A stretch of 64,000 nt of DNA, from positions 1 through 64,000 of the forward strand of contig DATGLP010000007.1 of the NCBI GenBank assembly GCA_035294085.1, written 5' to 3'. The number at the start of each line of letters is the position of its first letter. Within the stretch, counting starts at the first letter, position 1. Below the pieces are notes generated by a model. It saw nothing but the letters and a program-made list of their open reading frames with translations, searched no databases and was not told where the DNA came from. A program made the position numbers and the translations under genes. This document shows positions 57,301-64,000 of the stretch, one piece after another. The stretch comes from Acidimicrobiales bacterium. Its GTDB lineage: Bacteria; Actinomycetota; Acidimicrobiia; Acidimicrobiales; Bog-793.

Positions 57301-57691
57301 GTCCACGCTGCTCGTGCGGCCAGAGGTGGCCATGGCCCAGCTGCGGGTTCAGGAACAGGCGACCAGCCAGTCGGCGGCGGACGCCGGCACGACGGAGACG
57401 ACGAGCGCCACGCGAGCGCCGACTGACGCATTGGGCACGTCGGCCGCAACCCCTAGTAGGCCACGACGCTTCCACGGCAGCGTCGTGCTGCGCTCCGAAC
57501 GGCTCAATCTCGAGTTCGGCAGAGTGGTCCAAGAGGTCGTCCAGCACTTCGTCGACTCCGCAGCCACCGTCGAAGTGACCGTCGAGATTTCCGCCAGTTC
57601 CGAAGGCGGCTTCGACGAAGCGATCATCCGGACGGTTACCGAGAACGCCCGAACCCTGCACTTCAGGGAGCAGGGCTTCGAGGAGCAGTAG
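54362..57691 (+). CDS. Swt1-HEPN / DUF499 P-loop ATPase (BrxC/PglY-like role)
   Basis: The 1109-residue protein starts with a Swt1-type HEPN domain (about 1-125). It contains RNRWAH at residues 90-95, which matches the RX4H ribonuclease motif of HEPN proteins. The remainder is a DUF499 ATPase, with Walker A FGGGKTHT near 239-246 and a Walker B in APCLVLVDEWVAYARQL. Such COG1483 ATPases accompany DUF1156 methylases in BREX-like and related defence systems. The C-terminus has an acidic, Ser/Thr/Ala-rich linker and a final beta-rich segment. GTG start overlapping the HEPN gene. It is the last intact gene before the broken integrase. Confidence 0.9.
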   Translation: MAVSNRERVGRAFEALAEGLGPFVDRQMASVHGEAWLESFVESGPRSSAPGSLRAPAFLLKVMAEAWDSAFRTHLTRSDRNVVFELRDVRNRWAHNEAFNADDTYRALDSIERLLVAVDAKEADAVGRAKTELMRLRYEADVRKAAAPVATTSGALSGLRPWREVIVPHDDVAQGRYGLAEFAADLHQVATRSGRAEYADPVEFFRRTYLTEGLRQLLSEAAKRLAGIGGVPVVDLQTTFGGGKTHTLIALWHLCSGVPLSELPEEVQELVRAAGVDTFPKVRRAALVGTRIAPGQVSVKPDGTEVATLWGELAWQLAGKDGYELVAEADRTGTSPAGALAELFEAVAPCLVLVDEWVAYARQLYATDEHLVGGSFEAHMSFAQALTEAARSADQALLVVSLPASVSSDPSSAAPGSGGSSVELGGPGGAEALRRLRSVIGRVESSWRPASAEEGFEIVRRRLFRPIDPAALVYRDATARAFAESYRAQASEFPAECREAAYERRLRAAYPIHPELFDRLYEDWSTLERFQRTRGVLRLMAQVVGALWRGGDQSPLILPGTIPLDDAPVASELARNLEDSWKPVMDADVDGPASLPAQLDATYPNLGRYGATRKVARAVFLGSAPTVHSPHRGIEAARVRLGCAAPGEAVATYADALARLSDQATYLYVDRDRYWYGLSPSVARMARDRAERWLATGIAEVDAALCERIRRQRDRGELAGVHVAPQSSADVDDDDQVRLIVLPPEAAHVAKTEDSPALGAAREILEQRGSAPRLYRNMVVFLAADHRRVDDLRQGMAEALAWGSIAAESDELGLGAQQAAQAATKAQEAEATVERRLAETYTWALVPTQPEPTGPIVFDPVRIEGQGTLAARTARRLIDKGHLNVVYAPSLLRTLVLGGPLASLWESGHVSVGELWEALARYPYLPRLRDRLVLERSVQDGPAGFAWTEEGFALAEGYDTVSGRYLGLVVGPGGSSGTSPSTLLVRPEVAMAQLRVQEQATSQSAADAGTTETTSATRAPTDALGTSAATPSRPRRFHGSVVLRSERLNLEFGRVVQEVVQHFVDSAATVEVTVEISASSEGGFDEAIIRTVTENARTLHFREQGFEEQ

Positions 57692-57694
57692 GAG

Positions 57695-58091
57695 TTGGAC
57701 GATGTGTTCGTGAACGAGCGAGGCGTGCCGCACTCCCCGATTGGGTGTCGCATCGCTTCGACGCGCTCGCGCGGACCGCGGAGCTTCCCCGGATGCGGAT
57801 CCACGATCTGCGCCACATGGCCGCGAGCCTCATGCTCGCGAGCGGCGTCGTCGTGACTGTCCGCAGGAGATACTCGGCCACGCGTCGCGATAGGTCCAGC
57901 TCGCCGTCTACACCCAGGTGCTCGCGAGCATGGCCCGAGAGGCGGGCGCGGCCTTGTCAACGAGCCTGCTCGGCGGTGCGGTGACAAACGGTGGACAAGC
58001 GGCTCGTCAGCGCTCGTCATCGGCGGCTCGCAAGTCGCTGACCTGGACTTTTCCGGTCGGGCTGGCCGGATTTGAACCGGCGACCTCTTGA
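57695..58091 (+). pseudogene. Remnant of a tyrosine recombinase (integrase)
   Basis: Three frames together spell the end of a phage-type integrase. The first reads FVNERGVPHS. A shifted frame from 57739 reads WVSHRFDALARTAEL, then RIHDLRHMAASLMLASGVVV, with the catalytic HxLR. A third frame from 57858 reads QEILGHASR, a TAG at 57891, then VQLAVYTQVLASMAREAG with the catalytic Tyr. It ends in LAGFEPATS inside the tRNA. Two frameshifts and one stop show it is dead. The N-terminal half is missing, replaced by the defence operon side. Confidence 0.85.
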
Positions 58092-58131
58092 CCCCCAGTC
58101 AAGCGCGCTAACCAAGCTGCGCCACAGCCCG
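58057..58131 (-). tRNA. tRNA-Pro (anticodon GGG)
   Basis: The minus strand folds into a full cloverleaf of 75 nt: acceptor CGGGCTG pairs with CAGCCCG, a D-arm with GGTTAG, an anticodon stem CTTGA/TCAAG holding CTGGGGG, and a T-arm CCGG-TTCAAAT-CCGG. The anticodon is GGG, read by proline codon CCC. CCA is not encoded. The 3' half of the gene doubles as the end of the integrase remnant, so this tRNA was the attachment site of an integrated element. Confidence 0.93.
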
Positions 58132-58257
58132 TCTCGCGTTTTCCCTGCAAAACGCTGGTGCCAGCCTAGCCGAACGCGTCGCCAGGGGCTCGCTCCGGTC
58201 TCGGGTTCCCGCCGTGGGTCAGGAGGAGCGTTCGGCGCGGATAGCGTGGCCGAGACG

Positions 58258-59088
58258 ATGGCCACGGACGTCGACGCGCTCTACGAGGAGCACCTCAGCG
58301 AAGCCGACCGGCGGATCATCGAGGAGGCGACCGGTCTCGGTCCTCCCTTCGCCCGCGCGCTCGGCCGTCCCGAGCTCGAGGTCGCCGTGTTCGGCGCCGA
58401 CCTCGGCGACCACACCCTGGCCGCCATGTCGCCCTTCCTCGCCTTCGCGGTGGCGGTGCACCGCACCGCGGCGCACCTCGAGGGGGCGAGCTTCGTCGAG
58501 GAGCGCTTCTCGGCCAGGCTGCGCATCCCCGTCTTCGACGTCGAGCCCCTCCGGGAGCTCCTGGGCACGCCCGAACGGCGCTTCTTCCTCGTCGAGCTCC
58601 TCGCCTCCTACACGCACGTCTCGAGCGGTGCGACCTGGCAGCGCACGAGGCGGGGCTGGCGACGGCGTCGCTTCAGCGAGCTCGACCCGGTGCGGCTCGC
58701 GGAGCTCGTCGAGCTTGCCGACGAGCTCGATCGTCCCGGCATCTACCGGCGACTCGGGGACCTCGCCCTCTTCCTCACCGGGGTCTTCCCCGACCACGAG
58801 GCCGCGTTCGACTTCGGCCCGAGAGCGCCGCGCCTCGCGCGCGTGGCGGGGCTCGCGCCGACAGCTGCCGACGAGGAGGAGACCGGGGCGGCCCTCCTCG
58901 AGCGGGTCGGCGCCCGTGCGTATCGCGCCGCGGTCGCGAGCGTCGAGCGCCTCGGTCTGCCGGTCACCGGCAGTCTCGCCGTCGTGGCCGACATGGCCGA
59001 GCGTTTCGCCACGGCGCGACGCGTCCTCAACGTCGTGACGGATCGCTACCTGTTCCCGATCCGAGGGCAGTGGTTCGGCGCGGGGTGA
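58258..59088 (+). CDS. Conserved hypothetical protein
   Basis: The 276-residue product has no motif I recognise. It is Glu/Leu/Arg-rich and probably globular and helical, with the blocks DLGDHTLAAMSPFLAFAVAV, RRFFLVELLASYTHVSSGA, and LGDLALFLTGVFPDHEA. The last of these is a pattern I associate with uncharacterised actinobacterial proteins. The ATG at 58258 has TAGCGT (58242-58247) 11 nt upstream, the same hexamer as pafA. It is the first gene after the tRNA on the right. Confidence 0.75.
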   Translation: MATDVDALYEEHLSEADRRIIEEATGLGPPFARALGRPELEVAVFGADLGDHTLAAMSPFLAFAVAVHRTAAHLEGASFVEERFSARLRIPVFDVEPLRELLGTPERRFFLVELLASYTHVSSGATWQRTRRGWRRRRFSELDPVRLAELVELADELDRPGIYRRLGDLALFLTGVFPDHEAAFDFGPRAPRLARVAGLAPTAADEEETGAALLERVGARAYRAAVASVERLGLPVTGSLAVVADMAERFATARRVLNVVTDRYLFPIRGQWFGAG

Positions 59089-59163
59089 GCGCTGCCCGGC
59101 CCGTTCCCTGCAGCCCTCCGCTACCCTGGCTGCCAGCTCCGACGACCGAAGCGAGGGGTCAAG

Positions 59164-59370
59164 GTGCCGATCTACGAGTACCGCTGCGAGACCTGCGGGT
59201 GCACGTTCGAGCTGCGCCGGGCGCGCGCCGACGCCTCGGCCCCCGCGACGTGCCCGTCCGGCCACTCGACGACGCGCCGGCTGCTCTCGAGCTTCGCCCT
59301 CACCGGCACGGCGAGGGCCATGCCTGCCGGCGAGGGCTGCGGGCCGGGCTGCGCCTGCGCCGCGAACTGA
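59164..59370 (+). CDS. FmdB-type zinc-ribbon protein
   Basis: The 68-residue protein starts MPIYEYRCETCGCTFE, the FmdB/regulatory zinc-ribbon signature, with CETC (8-11) and a second Cys near position 30 followed by Ser-Gly-His in place of the usual CxxC. The C-terminus has more cysteines (CGPGCACA). Such proteins are suspected regulators or metal carriers; the role is unknown. The GTG follows GAGGGG with a few nt spacing. Confidence 0.85.
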   Translation: MPIYEYRCETCGCTFELRRARADASAPATCPSGHSTTRRLLSSFALTGTARAMPAGEGCGPGCACAAN

Positions 59371-59409
59371 GCGCTCCGCCTCGGCGCGCGGCACGGCGCC
59401 AACTCGTGC

Positions 59410-59676
59410 TCAGCCGTGCCAGGCGCGGTGGAAGAGCCAGAAGATGAACCAGATGAAGCGGTAGACGAGGTAGAGGACCGTCCCGACGAGCAGCACCTTG
59501 AAGTGCCAAGGTGCCTTCACTGCCTCCTCGGTCGCTTCCTCGCCGTCGCGAGGCGACGTCGGGAGGAGCCGGCCGCCGCAGCTCGGGCAGCGCTGCGCGC
59601 GCGCGAGCCGGCTGCAGCGCTCGCACCAGCCTTCGGCTACCTCGCTCGCCGGCGACCGGCGCCGCTCCTCGCTCAC
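59410..59676 (-). CDS. Zinc-ribbon membrane protein, 88 residues
   Basis: The protein has two cysteine pairs, CERC (residues 19-22) and CPSC (31-34), making a zinc ribbon, then an acidic linker. A single hydrophobic helix (VLLVGTVLYLVYRFIWFIFW) follows near the C-terminus. GTG at 59676 overlaps the der stop as GTGA, so it is coupled to der. The function is unknown. Confidence 0.75.
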   Translation of the reverse strand: MSEERRRSPASEVAEGWCERCSRLARAQRCPSCGGRLLPTSPRDGEEATEEAVKAPWHFKVLLVGTVLYLVYRFIWFIFWLFHRAWHG

Positions 59677-61019
59677 CGCCCGCGTCTCCTCACACGGAGC
59701 TTGAGCGGCGTCGGGCCGAGCTCGAAGCGCTCGCGCAGCGACCGCTCGAGGTAGCGGAGGTAGGCGGGGGGGAGCTTCCCGGTCGCGAAGAGGGTGAACG
59801 TCGGTGGCTCGACGGCACCTTGGACGGCGTAGAGGATGCGCGCCCGCGGCGGCGGCTGCGTCGCCTGGAGCGAGTGCACCGCCTCGTTCAGCTCGGCGGT
59901 CGGCACGCGCCGGCGGTAGGCGTCGATCGCGCGTCGCAGCGCCGGCACGATCCTCTGGACACCGAACCCCGTCTTGGCCGAGACGCGCAGGACCGGCGCG
60001 TAGGCCAGGAAGCCGAGCTGGTCCTCCACCTCGCGGGCGAGCGCGAGCCGACGATCGGTCGACGCGAGGTCCCACTTGTTCACGACGACGAGGATCGGGC
60101 TCCCGGACGCGTCGACGCGCTCCGCGAGCCGCTGGTCCTGGTGCGTCACGCCCTCGGCGGCGTCGAGGACGAGCAGGGCGACGTCTGCCCGGTCGATCGC
60201 GGCGAGCGAGCGCACGAGCGCGTAGTACTCGGTCCCCTCGACGATGCGGGCCTTGCGGCGCAGGCCGGCCGTGTCGACGAAGCGGAGCGGGCCGGCGTCC
60301 GTCTCGACGACGGTGTCGATCGCGTCCCTCGTCGTCCCCGGTACGTCGTGGACGACGGCGCGCTCGTCCCCGACGAGCCGGTTGAACAGGGTGGACTTGC
60401 CGACGTTGGGGCGACCGACGATCGCTACCGCGCCGAGCGGCTCGAGCGCTGTCCGGTCGGCCAGGCGGGCACGAGCCGGCTCGAAGCGCTCGACGACCCG
60501 ATCGAGCAGGTCGCCCACCCCTCGGCCGTGCAGGGCGGAGACGAGGGCCGGCTCGCCGAAGCCGAGGCGGGCGAGCTCGAAGGCGAGCGGCTCCTGACCG
60601 CCGGAGTCGACCTTGTTCGCGACCGGGATCACCCGCGGCGCGTGGCGGCGCAGCAGCCGTGCGACCGCCTCGTCCTGCGCGGTGAGACCCGTCGTGGCGT
60701 CGAGCACGAGGAGGACGACGTCCGCGCCCTCGACGGCCCGCAGCGCCTGCGCCGTCACCTTCCGGTCGAGTTCGCCGCCGCGCTCGAGCACGCCACCGGT
60801 GTCGACGAGCGTGAAGGCCCGCCCTCGCCAGTCCGCGACGAGCTCGAGGCGGTCGCGCGTGACGCCCGGCTGCTCCTCGACGATGGCCACCCTGCCACCG
60901 ACGATTCGATTGAGGAGGGTCGACTTGCCGACGTTCGGCCGACCGGCGATCACGACGACCGGGAGGTCCGCAGCCGACCGTGGTCGCTCGGCGAGGCGGG
61001 CCAGCGCAGGGTCCTTCAT
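59673..61019 (-). CDS. der: GTPase Der (EngA)
   Basis: Der is an essential tandem GTPase that helps assemble the 50S ribosomal subunit. The 448-residue protein has two complete G domains: GRPNVGKSTLLNR near 26-38, DTGG, NKVD in the first; GRPNVGKSTLFNR near 205-217, DTAG, NKWD in the second. The C-terminal KH-like domain follows (NEAVHSLQATQPPP, then LKLRVRRR). The ATG overlaps the stop of the upstream DUF512 gene as ATGA; the DUF512-der pairing is a common bacterial arrangement. Confidence 0.96.
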   Translation of the reverse strand: MKDPALARLAERPRSAADLPVVVIAGRPNVGKSTLLNRIVGGRVAIVEEQPGVTRDRLELVADWRGRAFTLVDTGGVLERGGELDRKVTAQALRAVEGADVVLLVLDATTGLTAQDEAVARLLRRHAPRVIPVANKVDSGGQEPLAFELARLGFGEPALVSALHGRGVGDLLDRVVERFEPARARLADRTALEPLGAVAIVGRPNVGKSTLFNRLVGDERAVVHDVPGTTRDAIDTVVETDAGPLRFVDTAGLRRKARIVEGTEYYALVRSLAAIDRADVALLVLDAAEGVTHQDQRLAERVDASGSPILVVVNKWDLASTDRRLALAREVEDQLGFLAYAPVLRVSAKTGFGVQRIVPALRRAIDAYRRRVPTAELNEAVHSLQATQPPPRARILYAVQGAVEPPTFTLFATGKLPPAYLRYLERSLRERFELGPTPLKLRVRRRGR

Positions 61020-62419
61020 CGTCCGCCCCGCACGCGCGCCCCAGCGGGCGCGCCGTGGCGCGCGCCGGCCTCGAGCGCCCGGCGCAGCGCGGCGCCGTCG
61101 GCCGCGACGACCTCGACGGGCCGCGGGAGGTCCGCCACGGTGCCGCCGTCGAGGAACCGCCCTTCGGAGAGGCAGACGTCCGGCAGCAGGTAGCGGCGCT
61201 GCGCCGGCGCGGCGTCGAGCGCCCTGCCCACGTCGCTCGCGGTCAGCAGGCCCGCCACGGCGACGTTGCCACCGAAGAAGCGGTTCTCGATCGCCAGCAC
61301 CTCGACGTCTGGCCAGCCGGCGCGTCCGAGCAGCGGTCCGAGCACCTGCGCGCCGTAGGTGCTGGTGAGGACGACAGCGGGCCACTCGGCGCGGCGCTCG
61401 TCCGCACGCCCGGGCCTCGCCCGCTCGGCGCGATAGCCCGTGCGCGGCGCCCCGTCGACGGCGGCGAAGAAGCCGCCGCGCCGCCCGCTCGCGGGCGCGA
61501 CCGTGCCGAGCAGGCCCGCCTCGAAGGCCCGCGCCATGCCGACCCCGTTCTCGAGCTGCGGATAGCCCTCGTACGCCGCGGCCTCGGGGAACTCGCGCGC
61601 CGCGAGCAGGTAGTACTCGTCCGCGGCGTGGACGAGGCGTCGCCCGGTGGCAGCGAGGAAGCGCGCCTGCCACTCCTCGACGGTGTCGAGGACCGCCGCG
61701 GCCTCCGCGCTCGTGTGCGGCCGCATCGCCGCCTCCCGGGAGAACCGGCTCACGCCGAGGGGCACCGCGGCCGCCGAGGCGAGCTCGGGGAAGCGCTCGA
61801 GGATCCCCGCCAGGGTGTCGTGCAGGGCCGCGCCGTCGTTCACGCCGGGGCAGACGACGATCTGGCCGTGCACCTCGATCCCGTGGTCGAGCAGGGCGCG
61901 CAGCCAGCGCAGGCTCGTCGCCCCCCGCCGGTTGCGCAGCAGGCGCGCGCGCAGCGCTGGGTCGGTCGCGTGGATCGACACGTAGAGCGGCGAGAGGCGC
62001 TCGGTGACGACGCGCTCGAGGTCGAGCTCGGTGAAGCGCGTCAGCGTCGTGAAGTTCCCGTAGAGGAACGACAGCCGGTAGTCGTCGTCCTTCACGTACA
62101 GGCTGCGCCGCATCCCCTTGGGGAGCTGGTAGATGAAGCAGAACTCGCAGTGGTTGTCGCAGGTTCGGACGCGGTCGAACACCGGCGAGGACACCTCGAT
62201 GCCGAGCGGCGCCCCCGCGGCCTTCTCGATGGTCACCTCGAGGTCGAGGCCGCCGCGGCGCAGCTCCAGCTCGACGGTGGGCTCGTCGACGAGGAGGTGG
62301 TACTCGATCACGTCGCGGGGCACCACGCCGTTCACCGACCGCAGCTCGTCGCCTCGGAGGACGCCCGCCTGCGCCGCGGGCGAGGCCGGCGCGACGCCGA
62401 CGACCTGCGGGAAGGGCAT
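61016..62419 (-). CDS. DUF512 family radical SAM-like protein
   Basis: The 467-residue protein begins with a PDZ-like segment (VVGVAPASPAAQAGVLRGDE). A radical SAM-like core follows with three cysteines in CDNHCEFC (CxxxCxxC, near 107-114), then the family sequence FIYQLPKGMRRSLYVKDDDY. The DUF512 C-terminal domain comes after. The reaction is unknown. TACGCT on the minus strand (62431 to 62426) lies 7 nt from the ATG. It is divergent from ispH and coupled to der downstream. Confidence 0.92.
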   Translation of the reverse strand: MPFPQVVGVAPASPAAQAGVLRGDELRSVNGVVPRDVIEYHLLVDEPTVELELRRGGLDLEVTIEKAAGAPLGIEVSSPVFDRVRTCDNHCEFCFIYQLPKGMRRSLYVKDDDYRLSFLYGNFTTLTRFTELDLERVVTERLSPLYVSIHATDPALRARLLRNRRGATSLRWLRALLDHGIEVHGQIVVCPGVNDGAALHDTLAGILERFPELASAAAVPLGVSRFSREAAMRPHTSAEAAAVLDTVEEWQARFLAATGRRLVHAADEYYLLAAREFPEAAAYEGYPQLENGVGMARAFEAGLLGTVAPASGRRGGFFAAVDGAPRTGYRAERARPGRADERRAEWPAVVLTSTYGAQVLGPLLGRAGWPDVEVLAIENRFFGGNVAVAGLLTASDVGRALDAAPAQRRYLLPDVCLSEGRFLDGGTVADLPRPVEVVAADGAALRRALEAGARHGAPAGARVRGGR

Positions 62420-62445
62420 CGACCCAGCGTACCTGGCCGGGGCGG

Positions 62446-62451
62446 TACCCT
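62446..62451 (+). promoter_or_regulatory. Likely -10 box TACCCT of ispH
   Basis: TACCCT ends 8 nt before the GTG at 62459, and no Shine-Dalgarno is present. On the opposite strand, the DUF512 gene has its own hexamer at 62426-62431, so both divergent genes would be leaderless from a 39-bp gap. Confidence 0.5.
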
Positions 62452-62458
62452 TGGCGGC

Positions 62459-63505
62459 GTGAAGGTCGACCGCGTCCTGCTCGCCGAGCCGCGCGGCTTC
62501 TGCGCCGGCGTCGAGATGGCGATCAAGGCGCTCGCCTGGATGGTCCGCGTCTTCGAGCCCCCCGTCTACTGCTACCACGAGATCGTCCACAACCGCCTCG
62601 TCGTCCAGGAGTTCACCCGGCAGGGGGTGGTCTTCGTCGACGACGTCGCCGACGTCCCCCCCGGCGCGCCGCTCATGCTCTCGGCGCATGGCTCGGCCCC
62701 CGAGGTCGAGGCGGCCGCCGGCGAGGGGGGGCGCGCCGTCGTGAACGCGGTGTGCCCGCTCGTGACGAAGGTGCACCACGAGCTCAAGGTGCGGGCGAAG
62801 AAGGGCTACACCGTCGTCTACGTGGGCCACGCCGGCCACGAGGAGGCCATCGGGACGATGGCCGTCGCGCCGAGCGCCGTCCGCCTCGTCGAGAGCGAGG
62901 CGGACGTCGACGCGCTCGAGGACCCCGGCACGCCCGTGGCGCTGCTCGCCCAGACGACCCTCCCCCACGACGAGTGGCGCGAGATCGCGGCTCGCGCGCG
63001 CGAGCGCTTCCCGGACCTGTGGATGCCCGGCCGCTCCGACCTGTGCTACGCGACGACGAACCGCCAGGCCGCGCTGCGGTCCATCGCCGGGCGCTGCGAC
63101 GCCGTCGTCGTCATCGGCTCGGCGAACTCCTCGAACACCGTGTCGCTCACCCGCGTCGCCACAGCCGCCGGCTGCGGGCGCGTGCTGCGGGTCAACACGG
63201 CGGCCGACCTTCCCGACGACCTCGAAGGCGTCATCGGCGTGACCGCCGGCGCGTCCGCCCCCGAGTGGCTCGTCGCGGAGGTCGTCGAGCGCCTGCGGCC
63301 GGCCCGCGGCGTCGAGGTCGTGCGCTGCGTCGAGGAGGAGGAGTACTTCCCGCCCCCACCGGAGCTGCGGGACCTGCTGCGAGCGCTGTGGACGGCGTCG
63401 GCCGCCCTGCTCGGCACGACGCCGAGGGGCGAGCCCCCGTCGAAGGAGGACCGCGACGTGCCGGCGGCGAGCATGCTCGCCGCCGGAGCGGTGCTCGCCC
63501 CGTGA
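62459..63505 (+). CDS. ispH: 4-hydroxy-3-methylbut-2-enyl diphosphate reductase
   Basis: IspH is the last enzyme of the MEP isoprenoid pathway and reduces HMBPP to IPP and DMAPP with a [4Fe-4S] cluster. The 348-residue protein has the three cluster cysteines in PRGFCAGVEMA, NAVCPLVTKVH and RSDLCYATTNRQ, and the substrate residues in YCYHEIVHNRLVV and SANSSNT. GTG at 62459 is chosen because family sequence begins there. The C-terminal extension after about 300 is not conserved-looking. Confidence 0.94.
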   Translation: MKVDRVLLAEPRGFCAGVEMAIKALAWMVRVFEPPVYCYHEIVHNRLVVQEFTRQGVVFVDDVADVPPGAPLMLSAHGSAPEVEAAAGEGGRAVVNAVCPLVTKVHHELKVRAKKGYTVVYVGHAGHEEAIGTMAVAPSAVRLVESEADVDALEDPGTPVALLAQTTLPHDEWREIAARARERFPDLWMPGRSDLCYATTNRQAALRSIAGRCDAVVVIGSANSSNTVSLTRVATAAGCGRVLRVNTAADLPDDLEGVIGVTAGASAPEWLVAEVVERLRPARGVEVVRCVEEEEYFPPPPELRDLLRALWTASAALLGTTPRGEPPSKEDRDVPAASMLAAGAVLAP

Positions 63506-63534
63506 CGCCAGGGCTCGCCACGGCGCGGCGGCGG

Positions 63535-64000
63535 TGAACGAGCGCGAGGCCCGGCGCCGGCGCGACCTCGACGAGCTCGTGGACGCCGTCGCCCTCGAGG
63601 AGTTCCGGGCGGCGCACGGCAGGCCGAGCCTCCCGCCGGTGGCCGTCGTCATCGCCGCCTACCGAGAGCGCGACAACATCGGCACCGTCGTCGGCTCGCT
63701 GCCCGGGCGCGTCTGCGGGCTCGAGGCGAAGGCCATCGTCGTCGTCGACGGCGAGGAGGACGGCACCGCCGAGATCGTGCGGCGTGCCGGCCACTACGCG
63801 GTCGTCGCGCCCGTCAACCGCGGGCAGGGCGCGGCGCTGCGCCTCGGCTATCGCGTCGCGCGCGAGCACGGCGCCCGCTTCATCGTCACCGCCGACGCGG
63901 ACGGCCAGACCGACCCGGCCGACCTCGAGGTCGTGCTCGACCCCGTGGTGCGCGACGAGGCGGACTTCGTGAACGGCTCGCGCCGGCTCGGCGAGACGCA
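63535..64000 (+). CDS. Family 2 glycosyltransferase, partial (3' end outside window)
   Basis: The visible 155 residues match GT2 enzymes of the dolichyl-phosphate mannose synthase type: VAVVIAAYRERDNIGTVVGS, VDGEEDGTAE, NRGQGAALRLGY and the metal motif DADGQTDP. It should transfer a sugar from a nucleotide or lipid carrier. GTG start; a 30-residue charged N-terminus precedes the domain. The acceptor cannot be guessed from this part. Confidence 0.85.

Noticed and set aside
46985-57691. DISARM system
   Set aside because: The SNF2 helicase with DUF3883 resembles DrmD, but DrmA, DrmB (DUF1998) and the DrmC phospholipase-like protein are absent, and the methylase is the DUF1156 type with a DUF499 ATPase instead.

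Overview
This is 64 kb of very GC-rich DNA that reads as an actinobacterial chromosome. The main evidence is a complete Pup-proteasome locus (mpa, dop, pup, prcB, prcA, pafA), actinobacteria-type neighbourhoods such as tatA-tatC-helY and gcvH-FHA-MerR-BFN-MerR, a DUF4193 protein, and many GTG starts. The pafBC regulators are absent between pafA and tatA and a tandem ThyX-like protein is present, so a deep, non-mycobacterial lineage such as Acidimicrobiia is a reasonable guess, but the class is inferred. A striking regional habit is a TANNNT hexamer 7-11 nt upstream of start codons that lack a Shine-Dalgarno sequence, which suggests widespread leaderless transcription.

Layout. 1-143: end of a divergent ferredoxin gene. 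248-421: 55-bp tandem repeats. 444-8978: proteasome/pupylation operon with an acetyl-CoA synthetase gene lodged between prcA and pafA. 9094-12431: tatA, tatC, helY. 12463-16279: tandem ThyX-like protein, DUF4193 protein, a hypothetical, GNAT and Nudix. 16214-17641 (minus): hypothetical with a charged middle. 17752-19635: ABC exporter. 19636-20446: no conventional gene, but a candidate structured RNA or leader with a 15-codon reading frame and a strong terminator. 20447-23975: flavin/PNPOx protein, Hsp20, MFS exporter and MerR regulator. 23942-31311: CMD protein, sigma factor, TetR, MFS, MMPL and esterase. 31260-38784 (minus): a block of regulators (MerR, BFN, HPRT, MerR, FHA), GcvH, a nucleotidyltransferase-phosphomutase fusion and a CDP-alcohol phosphotransferase. 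38910-40229: two tiny genes and a polysaccharide deacetylase. 40389-43916: methylcitrate cycle operon prpDBC. 44013-46116: DUF503 protein, nickel/cobalt permease and divergent Fur/Nur regulator.

46985-57691 is the most interesting part. It is a tightly packed operon of an SNF2 helicase with a DUF3883-like end, a 116-residue orphan, a DUF1156 adenine-type DNA methyltransferase, an MNT nucleotidyltransferase, a HEPN protein, and a 1109-residue Swt1-HEPN/DUF499 ATPase. It resembles the helicase-methylase-ATPase parts of BREX type 3, but no PglZ phosphatase is present, and an MNT-HEPN pair sits in the middle. It ends beside a broken tyrosine recombinase whose tail overlaps tRNA-Pro(GGG), so it probably arrived on an integrated element.

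58258-64000 returns to core genome: a hypothetical, an FmdB zinc ribbon, a zinc-ribbon membrane protein, der, DUF512 radical SAM protein, ispH, and the start of a family 2 glycosyltransferase cut by the window edge.
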